Below the pieces are notes generated by a model, which saw nothing but the letters and a program-made list of their open reading frames with translations, was not told where the DNA came from and made no database searches. Positions 22,779-34,179 of a stretch of DNA of 64,000 nucleotides are shown here, piece after piece. The position numbers and the translations under genes are program-made. Every line of letters starts with the position of its first letter. Position 1 is the first letter of the stretch. The stretch comes from Acytostelium subglobosum LB1 (taxonomy: Eukaryota; Evosea; Eumycetozoa; Acytosteliales; Acytosteliaceae), in NCBI RefSeq assembly GCF_000787575.1, contig NW_012236531.1:1776103-1840102 (forward strand). Reading direction: 5' to 3'.

Positions 22779-24685
22779 TTAGACGACTGGGTAGGTTGGT
22801 TGCGAGGCAATACCACAGTTGTTTCCTCTGTTACGGGCCATCATGATGTATCCCTGGTTACCCCAGTGAGTGGACCATGAGTTCTTGACCAACCAGTAGT
22901 CGGAGCCTTGGTAGGTGCCGTAGCCAATGGCGAGAACCTCGTGGTCGAGGTCGTCAATGCCGTTCTGGCAGACGGTCGAGTAGTAGACACCGCTCTGGTA
23001 GAAACGGTAGTCTGGGGCTGAGGCATCGATGGCGATGGCAACTGGTCCAACGGTGGCAACGGCGTTCTGGAGAGCGGGCTCAGAGAAGGAGGTGACGTTG
23101 ACGTAGCTCTTGACCTTGACGGTGGAGAGGGTCGAGGTGGAATCGGCACAGTAACCGTTCTGCATCAAGTATGGGTAGGTCTGCTCGTAAGCAATGCCTC
23201 CAAAGTTCATGATGTACTGGAAGGCGTCAGAGGCGAAACCTCCACCACATCCTTGGGACTGACCAAGGTAGGCACAGTCAACCAATTGCTGCTCAGAGAG
23301 CGAGACAAGCTTGCCAGTGGCGATACAGTTGACTCCCTCGAGTGAACCGGTGGAGCCGAATGTCCAGCATGAACCACAGACACCTTGGTCCTTGACCTTG
23401 GTGACACATCCTTGCTGTCTCCAATCGACGGTGGCTGGGAGAGCCTTGACACGGTCGTCGTCATGAACGTCGTGGGCACCGTTGTGGTCTGGACGTGGGA
23501 CGCGTGGCTTGATCTTCTGCTCAAACTCCTCGTGGGTCATGTCACCAAAGTGGTTCATGGCCAGGGTGTAGGTGGACTCCTTGGAGTTGTGCTTGATGAT
23601 CATCTCACGGGAGGCCTTGTAGTTGTTGAAGCGCTCGTTGTGCTCGTCACCAGAGTACTCCTTGTTGTACTGGGTCTTGTATTGGTTGAACTCGTCCTTG
23701 GTGGCCTCATGCTTGGCATGGACATCCTTGGCAACCTGCTCAAAGAGACCGGCAAAGGTGTTGGTCTTTGGCTCGCCCTTCTCGGCCTTGCCACAGACGG
23801 GTGGCACGTTGAAGAGGTACTCGTATGGGCTAATGTCGGTGGTGAAAGTGTCAAAGTTCAACACGTAGATGTCGGGATGGGAGTCAAAGATAAAGTCAAC
23901 GCCGTCCAGGTAGAACTGGATTGGCACTCCTTGGGCATCCATGTAGAAGGTGTAGAAAGCAGCGACACCATAGTTGACGACCTTTTGGGAGTACGAGAAC
24001 ACGTTGACACCATTGACAGTGGAGGTACCGTTGTAGACCCAGGTGGATGGGTCGGTTGGCAGAAGCTGGACGAGCGATCCGTTGCCTGGGATGGACTGAC
24101 AGATCTGGGTGTTGACACGTGGTCCAACCGAGAAGGTAACGTCGTCGTTGAAGAAGTTCAAGGTGACGTCGAGGCCATTGTAATAGCTGATGTACTGACG
24201 GTTGTTGACGCTGTCGTAGATCAACTCGATTGGCTCAGTGATGTTGAAGTATGGGATGTTGAATGTTCCATTCATGTAGTACTGTATGTGTCGATGTTTG
24301 CATCATCGGTGTTGGTTTTAAAAGTAGTAGATGTAAGTATGGGATTGAAATTAGGTTGGTTTGGCATCATTGGTCGTTGTTGTCGGAGGCGGAGTGAGTG
24401 AGTGATGGGACTGCATCAGGTCCTGTGAGCGGAAAATAAAATTTGATGTGTGTGTATGTGGTGAAAGACGAGCATAGTGCAAACAAACACAAGTAGGTGA
24501 TACTTATGTGTGTACACGTACGTGTCATGTGTATGTTGTCTATCTTTTTGTTGTTGTTGTGTGTAGAGTGATTTCTGTGTGATTGTATTATTACTACATA
24601 CCTGAGTTGGAGTTGGAATGGGTGGAACAGCAGCACCAAGTGCCACTGTCAAAGTGATGCACAACAGCAATAGTTGTTTATACAT
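22779..24685 (-). CDS. Papain-family cysteine protease, cfaD-like
   Basis: Exons 24602-24685 and 22779-24281 give 528 residues. Exon 1 encodes a signal peptide ([19 protein letters not shown]) and PPIPTPTQ. The next ~180 residues form an N-terminal domain ([18 protein letters not shown]...) like that of Dictyostelium counting-factor-associated protein D. Then comes an I29 propeptide ([14 protein letters not shown]...[12 protein letters not shown]) and a C1A peptidase domain. The catalytic Cys is in [13 protein letters not shown], His in [12 protein letters not shown] and Asn in [16 protein letters not shown], so it should be active. cfaD is linked to group-size control in D. discoideum; orthology is inferred from architecture. 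The 320 bp intron is long for the window. A 338-codon frame on the other strand is a composition shadow. Confidence 0.85.
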
Positions 24686-25017
24686 TTTGTAATGGTCTAA
24701 TCAAGACGAGGAGTAAGGTCAAGTTTGATTAGTTTGTGTGCTTTAAAAAGTCATAAACATATATAAATATAACATTTATATATTACTTACATATAATAAG
24801 TTGAATTGGAAATGAATTGATTAGATGGAATAACAAGTCCTTTATTCATGGAGTAGGGGTAAAGAAACAATAAAAAATTCAGTTGATTTTTCTGTTTGAT
24901 CTGAACTTTCGAGTGATTCTTTTCCAACGACCTCTGCCTCAGCACTCTGACACTCAGTCACATGATATTTGTTAGACCTTTCAAAGGTTGGGGGTTGTTT
25001 AATTTATTATACAAGTA
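24686..25017. other. Intergenic, AT-rich
   Basis: About 330 bp upstream of the protease start and downstream of the next minus-strand gene. It includes an AT-rich segment at 24755-24790. No gene is seen; it probably serves as the protease promoter. Confidence 0.5.
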
Positions 25018-26064
25018 CTAGCTGTTACTAGAGATTATTGGAGGCGATGCAAAGGAAACATTGGTCACTCGTCTTCCTGTTCTCATCACATTTGGAGACT
25101 GGAACTCTGCCTTTAGCACTGGCTTGGTTGATGGTGCTTGCCTGCTGATCAGTTCCCCCTGTGTACTACGGGCCAATGATGATGATGATGTTGTTGTTGT
25201 TGTTGTTGATGGTAATGTCTTTAGATCAATGTTGTCCTCGGTAGTATGTGACTTTCTTCGAGGATATGTCATTCTGTAGTTATAGTCCTCTTCAATGTTT
25301 GGATGACTGGTGCTGCTTCCCTCACCTCCATACTCTCTTGCTAGCATGACTCCTGGTGGAGCCTCATGGATTGTCTGTCTGGTTGATGATGATGTGTCAG
25401 CTTGCATCTGTTGGTCGGGGATAGAGTAGGCTGATTTGGATGCAGTCAATGGGATTCCAGTTCCCACTGGCATTCTGATGTCGCCATGGGCATAGGATGA
25501 TGACAATGGACCCTTGCTCAATGGAAGTGGGGCCTTATTGTCTATTGGTTTTGGGACAAGAGAGTCATCCGATGGCACAAAGAAGTTTACAGGGACTACC
25601 TTGGTTGCTTTCAAATTCTGTGAAAGGTATGCACATAATCTATTATAATTATGATGATTAGTAAAACAGTTAGAGATAAGATATTGACTAGGAACATACT
25701 TCTTCTTCTTGTTATTGTAGGGATTGATTAGAATCATATCAATGTTGAATTGTGATACCTTGGACTTGATAATGTTCTTTGATCTACCATACTCCAAAAA
25801 GTGAAGGGATTTAATCTATATATAATTGTTAGTTTCTTAATACACAGGTTTACTTAATCAAGAATAAATAATTAAATATACCTTTCTCTTGTCCATTACT
25901 CTTCCAAAGAATCTAAGTGTGTGTCCAGCGGAATTCTTGTCTACACTTCCATATCTGGCCTTTGCCAGTAGCATTACCCAATCATTGGGTTGGACCATCT
26001 CCAATGATTTGTAAAAGGCACAATAGGATTGTGGATCGTCGTCAATTAATACCAAGTACTTCAT
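25018..26064 (-). CDS. Hypothetical protein
   Basis: Exons 25882-26064, 25700-25815 and 25018-25639 give 306 residues; both introns have GTAT donors and CTAAC/TACTAAT branch sites. The N-terminal ~110 residues look globular (MKYLVLIDDDPQSYCAFYKS, DWVMLLAKARYGSV, HTLRFFGRVMDKRK) with a basic run NNKKKK, followed by a Ser/Thr/Pro-rich tail. The start MKYLVLIDDD superficially resembles a response-regulator beta strand, but no receiver-domain Asp/Lys pattern follows. I do not recognise the family. Confidence 0.6.
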
Positions 26065-26561
26065 TTTGTGTAAATGGTAGATAGATATAAAATTATAAAA
26101 TAAAAGTTATAGTTGTAGTTGTTACTATTTACAAAGAGAATATTTCTTTCTTGAGTTGGAAATAAAGATGATTCTTTCTTTGAGTTTACAGAGTCTTTAT
26201 CTATCAATGTTAACAACTAACATTTTTAAATAATCGGTTGGAGTAGTAAAACACTCCCAGACTGAAGTGATGTCCGATTGGTCAAGCACACCAATTACAC
26301 CTTATCCTCAACCAATGTATAAACAGATTATTTCCAAATGAATATTAGATTGACCCTTTAATTATTATCCAACAATCCCTAAAAGGAATCAATTCCAAAA
26401 GTAGTTGGGGGTCACAAGGACCACCACTTCGTGAACTTGAAACTGGATGCATTGGGGTTGTGGGAGGTTAGGGGAGAGTGTTTAATGAGGTGTGGTGCAA
26501 AAAAGGGGAAGGTCCCCTCTCTTCCCCTCTCCCCTCCCTTCACTCTATTGAGACATTGAGC
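26065..26561. other. Intergenic
   Basis: About 500 bp between two minus-strand genes: AT-rich near the upstream promoter (26080-26130), then a T/C-rich patch near 26500-26540 close to the phosphatase stop. No gene is seen. Confidence 0.5.
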
Positions 26562-27878
26562 CTAATAGGTCTTGGAGGTTTGAATGGCTATGTTGTAGCG
26601 GGTCTTCTCTTCATCGCTGATGGCACACTCTTCTTTGAAGTTGACTGGGGTGTTCTTTTTGCTGATCTCCATGAACTTATCCCATGGACACATGCCATCC
26701 ACCTCAAACTCCTTGCACTTGCCAATGTGTAACACTTGTTGATTATATACCACCTTTACAAAGTGTTGTTGTTGTTGTTGTAGCTGTTGTTGCTTCTGTT
26801 GTTTGTCCTTCTCAAAGAGTAGGAACTCAAGTGATGATGCAGTCTCTGGATGCTTGTTATCAGTGTACATATCATAGGCCACAAGCAGTGCTCCAAGTGT
26901 AGTGTCATGCGCAGAGTAATGAGCAAACTTGAGATCGGATGTAGCAGTGTCGTTGTTGACCTTGGAGGTGAGCTGCGTGCTCAGATCACCAATGAAGCGA
27001 CCAATGCCCAGTCGCGAGAGCTCAGGGAAGAGTGCCAGTTGCTTGTACTCTTTGGAGGCCTCTAGATACATCCTGTTGATGATCTGATCGGTGAAGCCAT
27101 CGGGTAGGGGCAGGCCATGGTTCCTGAAGCAGTCGAACGAGTTGACCAGACCAGCGTATGAGCGCCACGAGGAGATGTAGAGAGGAGAGTCGCTTCCCTT
27201 GGACTTGTCAAAGATGCCCTGCAACTTGGTGGTGAACTCTGCCAGGCCACTCTGCTTTTGCTCCTCCAACACGGCAGGATGCTTACGCAGCAGTTGATAG
27301 AGGAACAGATACTTGGGACATGATCGACGAGGATAGATATTCTCCACGGCTTCTGGTCGGATGTAGAAGGAGGTGGCTGCTTGTAACATGTGCTCTTGGG
27401 CGTCGGCAAAGGAGCCACCATACAGGCCATGCATCAGAGAGCGTGCAGATGATATGGTCCTCTCACGGTCGGATGAGCGTACATAGACCTCACCGGGCTT
27501 ATAGTCCTTGGAGAGGTATCCTATACCATCGATCAGAAGCTTTCTATAGTTGGCACCGAGATTGATGAGGTCTCGCGTTCCAAACACAGTGAGCTGACCC
27601 AGACTGCACTCTGGTCTAGTCTCATCACGATCAACAATGAGGTTGTCGGTGGAGTTGCACATCCACAGTGCCAATGGGAAGCGGGTTGTCTCTGGTGTTC
27701 GTCTTCCGTGTCTAGTGATAACCTGCACCATCTTTAGATGGTAGCCAACAGGTTTGTACTCCTCTACTGGCGTTAACAGTGGCTTTACATTATTGAAGAA
27801 TGATGTTGCAGACTGACTCTTTAGTTGATTGATCTTCTCAGTGTCAAGTTTAGATGGTACTGTATTAACTGATGACAT
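26562..27878 (-). CDS. Histidine acid phosphatase family protein
   Basis: A single-exon 438-residue member of histidine phosphatase clade 2. The phosphohistidine motif is present in VQVITRHGRRTPETTRFP and the proton-donor HD in FAHYSAHDTTLGALL. Other family features are EVYVRSSDRERTISSARSLM and the Trp-rich IYISSW-like segment. No obvious signal peptide precedes the domain (MSSVNTVPSKLD...), so a cytosolic or non-classically targeted enzyme is possible, unlike lysosomal acid phosphatases. A short polyGln tract (LQQQQQ) sits near residue 370. The natural substrate cannot be told from sequence. Confidence 0.85.
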   Translation of the reverse strand: MSSVNTVPSKLDTEKINQLKSQSATSFFNNVKPLLTPVEEYKPVGYHLKMVQVITRHGRRTPETTRFPLALWMCNSTDNLIVDRDETRPECSLGQLTVFGTRDLINLGANYRKLLIDGIGYLSKDYKPGEVYVRSSDRERTISSARSLMHGLYGGSFADAQEHMLQAATSFYIRPEAVENIYPRRSCPKYLFLYQLLRKHPAVLEEQKQSGLAEFTTKLQGIFDKSKGSDSPLYISSWRSYAGLVNSFDCFRNHGLPLPDGFTDQIINRMYLEASKEYKQLALFPELSRLGIGRFIGDLSTQLTSKVNNDTATSDLKFAHYSAHDTTLGALLVAYDMYTDNKHPETASSLEFLLFEKDKQQKQQQLQQQQQHFVKVVYNQQVLHIGKCKEFEVDGMCPWDKFMEISKKNTPVNFKEECAISDEEKTRYNIAIQTSKTY

Positions 27879-28053
27879 CTTTGTTTACTTGCTTGTAGTT
27901 GGGCTGAGAGTATGACATTAATTGGGTTTGGTGATCATCAATCCTTGAGTTCACCCCGTTCTCTTTCAAACACACAGACCATCACTTGAGTTACATTATG
28001 ATAGAATAACACTCTTTTGTAATTCACAAGTACTCTAGAATCATATAATATAT

Positions 28054-28960
28054 ATGTCAGGGTCACCAAAGTTCTCATCATCTACTGCTGGACTATCTTC
28101 TCCTAAAGTATCCTCGAAGCAGCAGCAGCATCAACTACATCAACAACATCTTAGTGATAGTATCGACAATGATATCAACAATGCATCGATGATAATGGAT
28201 AGTACATCACCTGGTGCACCAAAGGCATCATACACCTCTATATACGACTACAACGATGACTTTTCACATCATGTCAATATATTACCATCTAGTGCTACAC
28301 GTGATCGGCAGTGCTCCAGCTATGCTGACCGTGTTCTGTTCTCTAGCAAATACTACTATGCCTACATTGCAATGATTGCCATCAACTTAATACTTATCAT
28401 CTGGGTATGGATCACAACAGCAACAGCGTCATCATCATCATTGGCTCTAATCACTGACCTTCATAATCACACTCTGTAGTTGATTATCAACCTGATACGC
28501 AAACAAACATCAGTACCAAACCATTGGTTATTCATTGTATTGGATATCATTGTCAACCTGGCACTACTACTAGAGGTGTCACTACAGATCATTTCACAAA
28601 AGAGTAGATACTTTAAAGAATGGTCCAATCGATTTGATCTGTTTGTCCTGGTCCTATCGATAGCAGGTCTCTTCATGTATCTATTGTCACATGCGAGCGT
28701 AGCGTTCGAGTATGAAGGCATTGTAATTATATTCTTCACTGCTCTAAGATATGGAGTGCAGTTCTTACGACTACTGGCAATGATCAAAAGGTAATTAACA
28801 TTATCAAACTCAACACAACACTTGGTAAATGATGATCGTTACTAACTGACATTGGTTGAATAGACAAAAGGCAAGAGGATCAGCATTCCAGAGTAGAGTG
28901 GACTTTGCAGAGTTGAAGGACACGGATCTAGTCTTTGATATTGATTCATCAGACTTTTGA
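28054..28960 (+). CDS. Four-helix voltage-sensor-like membrane protein
   Basis: Exons 28054-28404, 28480-28790 and 28864-28960 give 252 residues. After a Ser/Gln/Asp-rich cytosolic head (~100 residues) come four hydrophobic segments: YYYAYIAMIAINLILIIW, HWLFIVLDIIVNLALLLEV, FDLFVLVLSIAGLFMYLL and IVIIFFTALRYGVQFLRLL. The last helix carries Arg, Arg, then Lys-Arg at seven-residue spacing, and it is followed by a basic tail. This looks like an isolated ion-transport (S1-S4) domain without a pore, as in Hv1- or TMEM266-type proteins. The S4 charges are fewer than in Hv1, so proton conduction is not established. Confidence 0.65.
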
Positions 28961-29015
28961 TGATAATATAAACTTATGTCAAATTGTTAGAGTAACTGGA
29001 ACCATTTATTATTGA

Positions 29016-30296
29016 TTAACCTCTTGATACACGGTATCTCTTTCCATCACGAGTGAGGATACCATCCTTAATTTGACCATTCTGGAACAGACCCTCATAT
29101 AGATCATTCTCTGGTAGCTTGTGGAGTGAGCCAACGCCCTCCATCTTGCCATTCTTGAAGCTGCCCTTATAGGTCCAACGACCTTCGTTCATTGTCACAC
29201 CTGTTCCTTGGAAATGCTGGAATGTCGACTTGTATCGATAGCTGTCGCCCAAGACGGCACCAAGTAGGGTGGAGCCCAAATGACAGCTGTGATCCCAGTT
29301 GGTGAACTTGCCCAGACCGAGAACACCAATCAGGTCAAAGGCCAAGAGGGCAAAGAGCATGGTCTGGCTCTCAAAGCTAAAGAAGGGCATGAAGATGATG
29401 GACACTCGATTGTTTGGCTCAAACATAATGCTGGCGCCCACCACGGAGAGCACACATCCTGAGGCACCAATCGAGGGAATGGTAAATGAGGATGTCACAA
29501 GTTTGTGGACAATGCTGGTCATTGAACCAACCAAGCCACCGCCTACGTAGAGCATTAGAAAAGGAAGAGTGCCCATGTGATCGTGAGCCACCTGACCAAA
29601 TGACCAAAGTCCAATCATATTGAACAGGAGATGGAAGGGTTCGGTGTGCGTAAAGTTGGACAATAGAATGCACAGTGGCCTTGAAGAGACGTTGTTGACT
29701 GAGCAGAAGAAGTGATCACCGTATCGGAGCAAGAATGATGGACTCTTGAGAAGCATATAGATGCCCACGTTCACCAAGATGATTCCTCCAATGACCTTTT
29801 GGGATTCCTTGATGTTGAACTTTCTTGGCTCATCGTTATCATCCTTTTCATCAGAGTTTGTGTTGAGCTGGAAGACAGACAGCGCAGCAACACCAAGGCC
29901 AGCAGAGGAGAACAATACCATCTTTGTGTATTGTTTATCTGAGAACTGATTCTGTTCACTTTGTTGTTGTTGTTGATGTTCATTACGATGTTGTTGTTGT
30001 TGTTGTTTGTATCTGTTGTTGTTTATATTGTTGTTGACACACCATGAAGAGAAGTTGCGATTCTGTGTCGTTGCTCGTGTCGATGACAACAGCATAGATA
30101 ATGATGATGATGATGATGAAGATGATGATTGTTTTACAGGTGTACCATTGAGTAGGTATGATTGATTACACTGGCGTGTCGATACAAGAGTGTTGCTGAT
30201 GCTGCAGTAAAGATATGAGTTGCCATTGGTTAAACTTCTGCCAGACAACGTGCTGCCACATTTGAGTGGTGATCTCCTAACTAACTGTCTGATCAT
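29016..30296 (-). CDS. Rhomboid protease with C-terminal MORN repeats
   Basis: A single-exon 426-residue protein. The N-terminal ~110 residues are Arg/Ser/Asn/Gln-rich with few acids, like a mitochondrial presequence. Membrane helices follow from about residue 128. The rhomboid catalytic Ser is in PSIGASGCVLSVVG and the His in DHSCHLGSTLLGAVLG; the HxxxN-type helix is FHLLFNMIGLWSFG. After the membrane domain the last ~50 residues contain two or three MORN units (WTYKGSFKNGKMEGVGSLHK, LYEGLFQNGQIKDG, LTRDGKRYRV). The core resembles the PARL/Pcp1 mitochondrial class. The MORN extension is unusual; MORN units often bind lipids or act as spacers. Confidence 0.82.
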   Translation of the reverse strand: MIRQLVRRSPLKCGSTLSGRSLTNGNSYLYCSISNTLVSTRQCNQSYLLNGTPVKQSSSSSSSSSLSMLLSSTRATTQNRNFSSWCVNNNINNNRYKQQQQQHRNEHQQQQQSEQNQFSDKQYTKMVLFSSAGLGVAALSVFQLNTNSDEKDDNDEPRKFNIKESQKVIGGIILVNVGIYMLLKSPSFLLRYGDHFFCSVNNVSSRPLCILLSNFTHTEPFHLLFNMIGLWSFGQVAHDHMGTLPFLMLYVGGGLVGSMTSIVHKLVTSSFTIPSIGASGCVLSVVGASIMFEPNNRVSIIFMPFFSFESQTMLFALLAFDLIGVLGLGKFTNWDHSCHLGSTLLGAVLGDSYRYKSTFQHFQGTGVTMNEGRWTYKGSFKNGKMEGVGSLHKLPENDLYEGLFQNGQIKDGILTRDGKRYRVSRG

Positions 30297-30679
30297 TCTC
30301 TGTAGATGTCTCTTTGTTGTCTCTGTTCACTGTATTTATATGAGACTTTATTTTGAAAAACCCTTTGTGATACAAAACCCACTTTCTTTTACATAAATGA
30401 AACAGTGAACTTCACTTGAGCAATAATCAAAGGAAGAGTGGTGATTGTGACCATCAACCACACATTGTATTTTGAACATTTACACTAAAAGTATCAGACA
30501 ATGAACATCTCAATCGAATGATGGTGACAATTGGTGATTGATAGTGAACACAAGACTACCTTGGGAAACCAGGGTAGTATATCGAGCCAACTTCGACCTC
30601 TTCATCTTTACTCCCTTATCTCTTTTTTCCTTCTTCTCTCAATCACACTTATTCCAATCAGATTATATTATTATTATTA
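30297..30679. other. Intergenic
   Basis: About 380 bp, upstream of the rhomboid and downstream of AVL9. It contains TTA/TAT repeats near 30662-30690. No gene is seen. Confidence 0.5.
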
Positions 30680-33082
30680 TTATAATTCGTATATATCATC
30701 AGTGTCTACTTCTTCAAGGAATTCGAATAGTGATGTCGATTGTGATGCTCCTGGTTCACTTGTAGTCAGTCCAATAATTGTTGTCGATGGAGAGTTTGTC
30801 ATGTTTGTTGGCTGGTCTTGGAGAGCTTGGAAATTGATATGACCTTTGTTGTTGTTGTTGTTGTCACTATTGACACTGGTGATACCAGAAGAGTCGACTA
30901 ATGATGATCCTTCAGAGTTTGGTGTCTCTGGTGCTACCATCTCAAGAAGTGACCAAGACCATTTCTTTGCCAATGCCTTCCCGCTTGAAACATAAGGTTT
31001 CTTGATTGTTATATCATGTGTCAGTAGTGCAATGCTAAAATGTAATAGAATTTGTTGTACATACCATTGCATTTGTTGCCTTTGAGGCGTTCTCTTGAAC
31101 CTTTGCCCAGTTTCCCTCTGAAACTGTTGTAGAGTCCACTGTTTGTTGTTGTGCTCCATCATCAACAGAAGTACCAGCTAGGCTGTTGAATAGAAATGAA
31201 GATGCTCCAAACAGTGCCTTGGATATATTGGTCGTGAGTGGTTGTAGGTCCTTCATCGAGCTATAATTAATTGGCAATCGATTGTAATAAGTATATAGTT
31301 TAACATTGACCAGTACAGAATATTGATCACTTACCTCTGCAACTTATCTTGAATATTATCCAGTATATCACTTGGTGGTCCTGATGGATGTCTTTATGAA
31401 TAGATTGATGAGACAACTACTTTAGAATATATATTTGATATCACGAAATCAATCATACATACATTGGATAGTTTGATGGACTAGCTGGAGTAGGATTAAT
31501 CTTGAACAGTTGTGTTCTCCAATGATTAAAGCTTCTTGTTCCAATCCATGATCTGATCCACCACTCGTTGTACGCTTGCATCGAATCCAGATGAGTGATC
31601 ACTGACCTTCCATCTTCAATCTTGATTAGATTGGCAAGGTTGGAGAGCAGACATAGTAGGTAGAGCTCGAATTGATCTCGAATCCACTGATCACTGCCAA
31701 TATACTGATTGGTCTGCTGCTGTGGATCATTGATTGTGTTGATAATGTTGTCAATGAACCTTCTATCCGATGACTGTAGCTCCATCACTCGATTCAGTGA
31801 CTCATCTCTATATATGATCTCACTACTTTGTATCTGTAGAGGTAGGTTTGTTAGTGTCATGGTTAAGTCGACTGAAGTGTTTGGTCAGCCAATCATACAT
31901 CAACTATTGCATGTGTTGTTTGAGGAGGAGTCTTTAAGAATAGGTTGTTGCTTGTGCCCACGAAGAAGCCTTTGTAGTTATTGATGATCCTTCCACCACT
32001 TCCAGATAGTTCACGAGGTGATACTGGCGCTGTTGTTGGTGGTGGGTTGGCTGGCGATAGGATTGACATCTGATGCAATGAAAGATAGGGATGCACGATG
32101 TACTTTGATGAGAAAAGGTTCAAGGGCAATGCATAGTCCTTGATGTCGTTGGTGCTGTGTAGATGTTGTTGGTGTTGTTTGTTGTGTTGCTGCTGCCAAT
32201 CAATGACGAATGATTTGTTGACAGCCGGATTGTGATTGACAAAGTAATCGTATGAATGGGGAAAGAGAGAGGTGACGGCAGTGATTGTTTCACAGACAGC
32301 ATTGATTGGCTGTGAGCTAAACACAATGACACCCTTCTCTAGCATGATCAATTTGAACAGCGTCAGACTGTTCCTACCAAAATGGCTGACAAACATCTTG
32401 AGTGAGAGTGGTGCGAGGAAGTAGTCGGCTGGGATCGGTATCTTTTGTGTTGGTTGGTCAGTGAGTAACACCTCATGCTGTTGCTGCTGTTGCTGATGGA
32501 TAGAGACATTGAGTGTAGTCTGCAGGAACTGATCTGATTTCTTTGTAAACTCATTGTTCTGAGTGTTGTACCAATTGGTAAGCAGTTCCATGTTGTTAAA
32601 GTCACCTTGATTGAAGTAACAGTAGCTGGCTACAGAGAGTTGTGTTTTGAATGTATGGAATATTGGCTGCGCAGTGATTGAATCAACGTTAATATGATGT
32701 ATTTATTATATTGAGTTGATTGATGATGTTCACAACAACTTACAAAGTTTGAGAGAATACATATTGATTTCTGTATTGATTGTCTAGTGTCGTCTTGGGT
32801 AATGGCATGTGATGGCAAGTCAGAGATGTTCATTTGTTTAAAGTGAGATATAGCGTATAGTTTGTGAGAGGGCTGCATCACAGGATCCACTTCGTTGAGA
32901 ATGAAGAAGCAATAGTCCTCCTGTGAGTTGTGTACACCATCGGGTAGTGCCAAGAAAGGCAATAGATTCCATTGATACCTGGCACGAATCTCATCACTGA
33001 GTTGCGGGTAAATATGTTCAAGTCTGTTGCCATATTGATGATGAAACCCAATCACTGCTATATATTCTATAATATTTGTCAT
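30680..33082 (-). CDS. avl9: AVL9 homolog (DENN-domain trafficking protein)
   Basis: Exons 32744-33082, 31899-32666, 31463-31833, 31335-31391, 31065-31260 and 30680-31000 give 683 residues. The N-terminus MTNIIEYIAVIGFHHQYGNR and WNLLPFLALPDGVHNSQEDY are hallmark AVL9 blocks, followed by a DENN-like core (LFKLIMLEKGVIVFSSQPIN). Later blocks FVGTSNNLFL and SDQWIRDQFELYLLCLLSNL also match. AVL9 acts in late secretory/Golgi-to-surface traffic and cell polarity. The tail is Ser/Asn-rich. The last intron (31001-31064) uses an AATCAAG acceptor chosen because the nearer TTTTAG would give a 30 bp intron and a stop. It faces the HPRT gene head to head. Confidence 0.87.
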
Positions 33083-33325
33083 TGTTTATAATATATATAT
33101 ATATATATATATACAAAGAATTAGAGATAGATAGATTCTGATGGGAGAAGAATGAAATTGATGATGAATGTGGTTGGAGATGTTTGTGTTGAACTACGAA
33201 TTGAACACTAAAATTGGAGTGGTCGCCATCGTGCAACAACAGAAGCGAAGAGGAGGAGGTTTTCTTTCGATCAACGAATATTAATCACATCTTACACAAA
33301 TAGATAAATATATATTATATAAATA
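33083..33325. promoter_or_regulatory. Divergent promoter region AVL9/HPRT
   Basis: A 243 bp interval between two divergently oriented start codons. It has (TA)n tracts at both edges (about 33088-33112 and 33299-33322) and must hold promoters for both genes. No specific factor site is claimed. Confidence 0.55.
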
Positions 33326-33990
33326 ATGGCAAACATTCATCCAAACGTTAAGCAAGTCCTCTACACTGAGGATGATATTAAGCAAAGAGTGGCCCAGATG
33401 GGTAAAATGATTGAGGCCGTATGTCACTGTTAATGCATCATCTGTTATGTTGTATTTGTCATCATAAAATAAGACATGATCACTCACATATATATATATA
33501 TTTATATAACCTATTATAGGACTACAAAGACTCAAAAGAGTTGGTATTCATAGGAATATTGAAGGGATCATTCATGTTTATGTCTGATCTGGTGCGTAGT
33601 GTGCATCTGCCAAACACATTGGTCTCATTGGACTTTATGTCGATTTCGAGCTATGGTCACTCCACCAGCAGCAGTGGTGTCGTCAAGATCAACATGGACC
33701 TGAAGGAGTCGATCGAGGGCAAGGATGTCATTGTCGTAGAGGACATCATCGACAGTGGACTGACACTGAAGCATCTGCTCGGAATGCTCCACGATCGTTT
33801 GCCACGTTCGATCAACACCTGTGTACTCTTGCGCAAGAAGGAGGGTCTCAAAACAGATGTGCCCATCAAGTATCTAGGCTTTGACATTCCAATGGTATTC
33901 ATCATTGGCTATGGATTGGACTTTGCCGAGAGATATCGTGAGATTCCATACTTGGGAGAGTTGAAAGAAGAGTGCTATAAAACTGCTTAA
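33326..33990 (+). CDS. hprT: Hypoxanthine-guanine phosphoribosyltransferase
   Basis: Exons 33326-33418 and 33520-33990 give 187 residues, normal for a compact HPRT. The enzyme transfers phosphoribose from PRPP to hypoxanthine or guanine in purine salvage. The PRPP-binding loop is VIVVEDIIDSGLTLKHL; other matches are ELVFIGILKGSFMFMSDLVR (loop I region), LDFMSISSYG (flexible loop with SSYG) and VFIIGYGLDFAERYRE (metal/base site). Confidence 0.95.
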
Positions 33991-34179
33991 GTTTGATCTA
34001 TGGTGGTGAGTGTGTGCGTGTGATTGTCGTTTTGTTGTTGTCTTCGTTCAGTGACAAGGTCGTCGTCATTGTTGTCAACTACAGAGATAATGACATCCAT
34101 TCATCCATTCATTCATTCATTCAATCAATCATACATTAATACATTATTATACTACCTATCTTTTATTGTTATTATATCA

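Noticed and set aside
23385-24401. 338-codon plus-strand frame
   Set aside because: It lies exactly antisense to the cfaD-like protease and is Val/Leu/Asp/Gly-rich, the expected mirror of a codon-biased gene; the minus-strand protein has all catalytic motifs.
31010-31064. Nearer acceptor (TTTTAG) for the last AVL9 intron
   Set aside because: It would make a ~30 bp intron and lead to an immediate stop in the required phase.
34024-34179. Upstream extension of the dihydrouridine synthase
   Set aside because: In frame, but His/Ser/Ile-rich and unlike the family, which starts just before the MAPMVDVTD motif.
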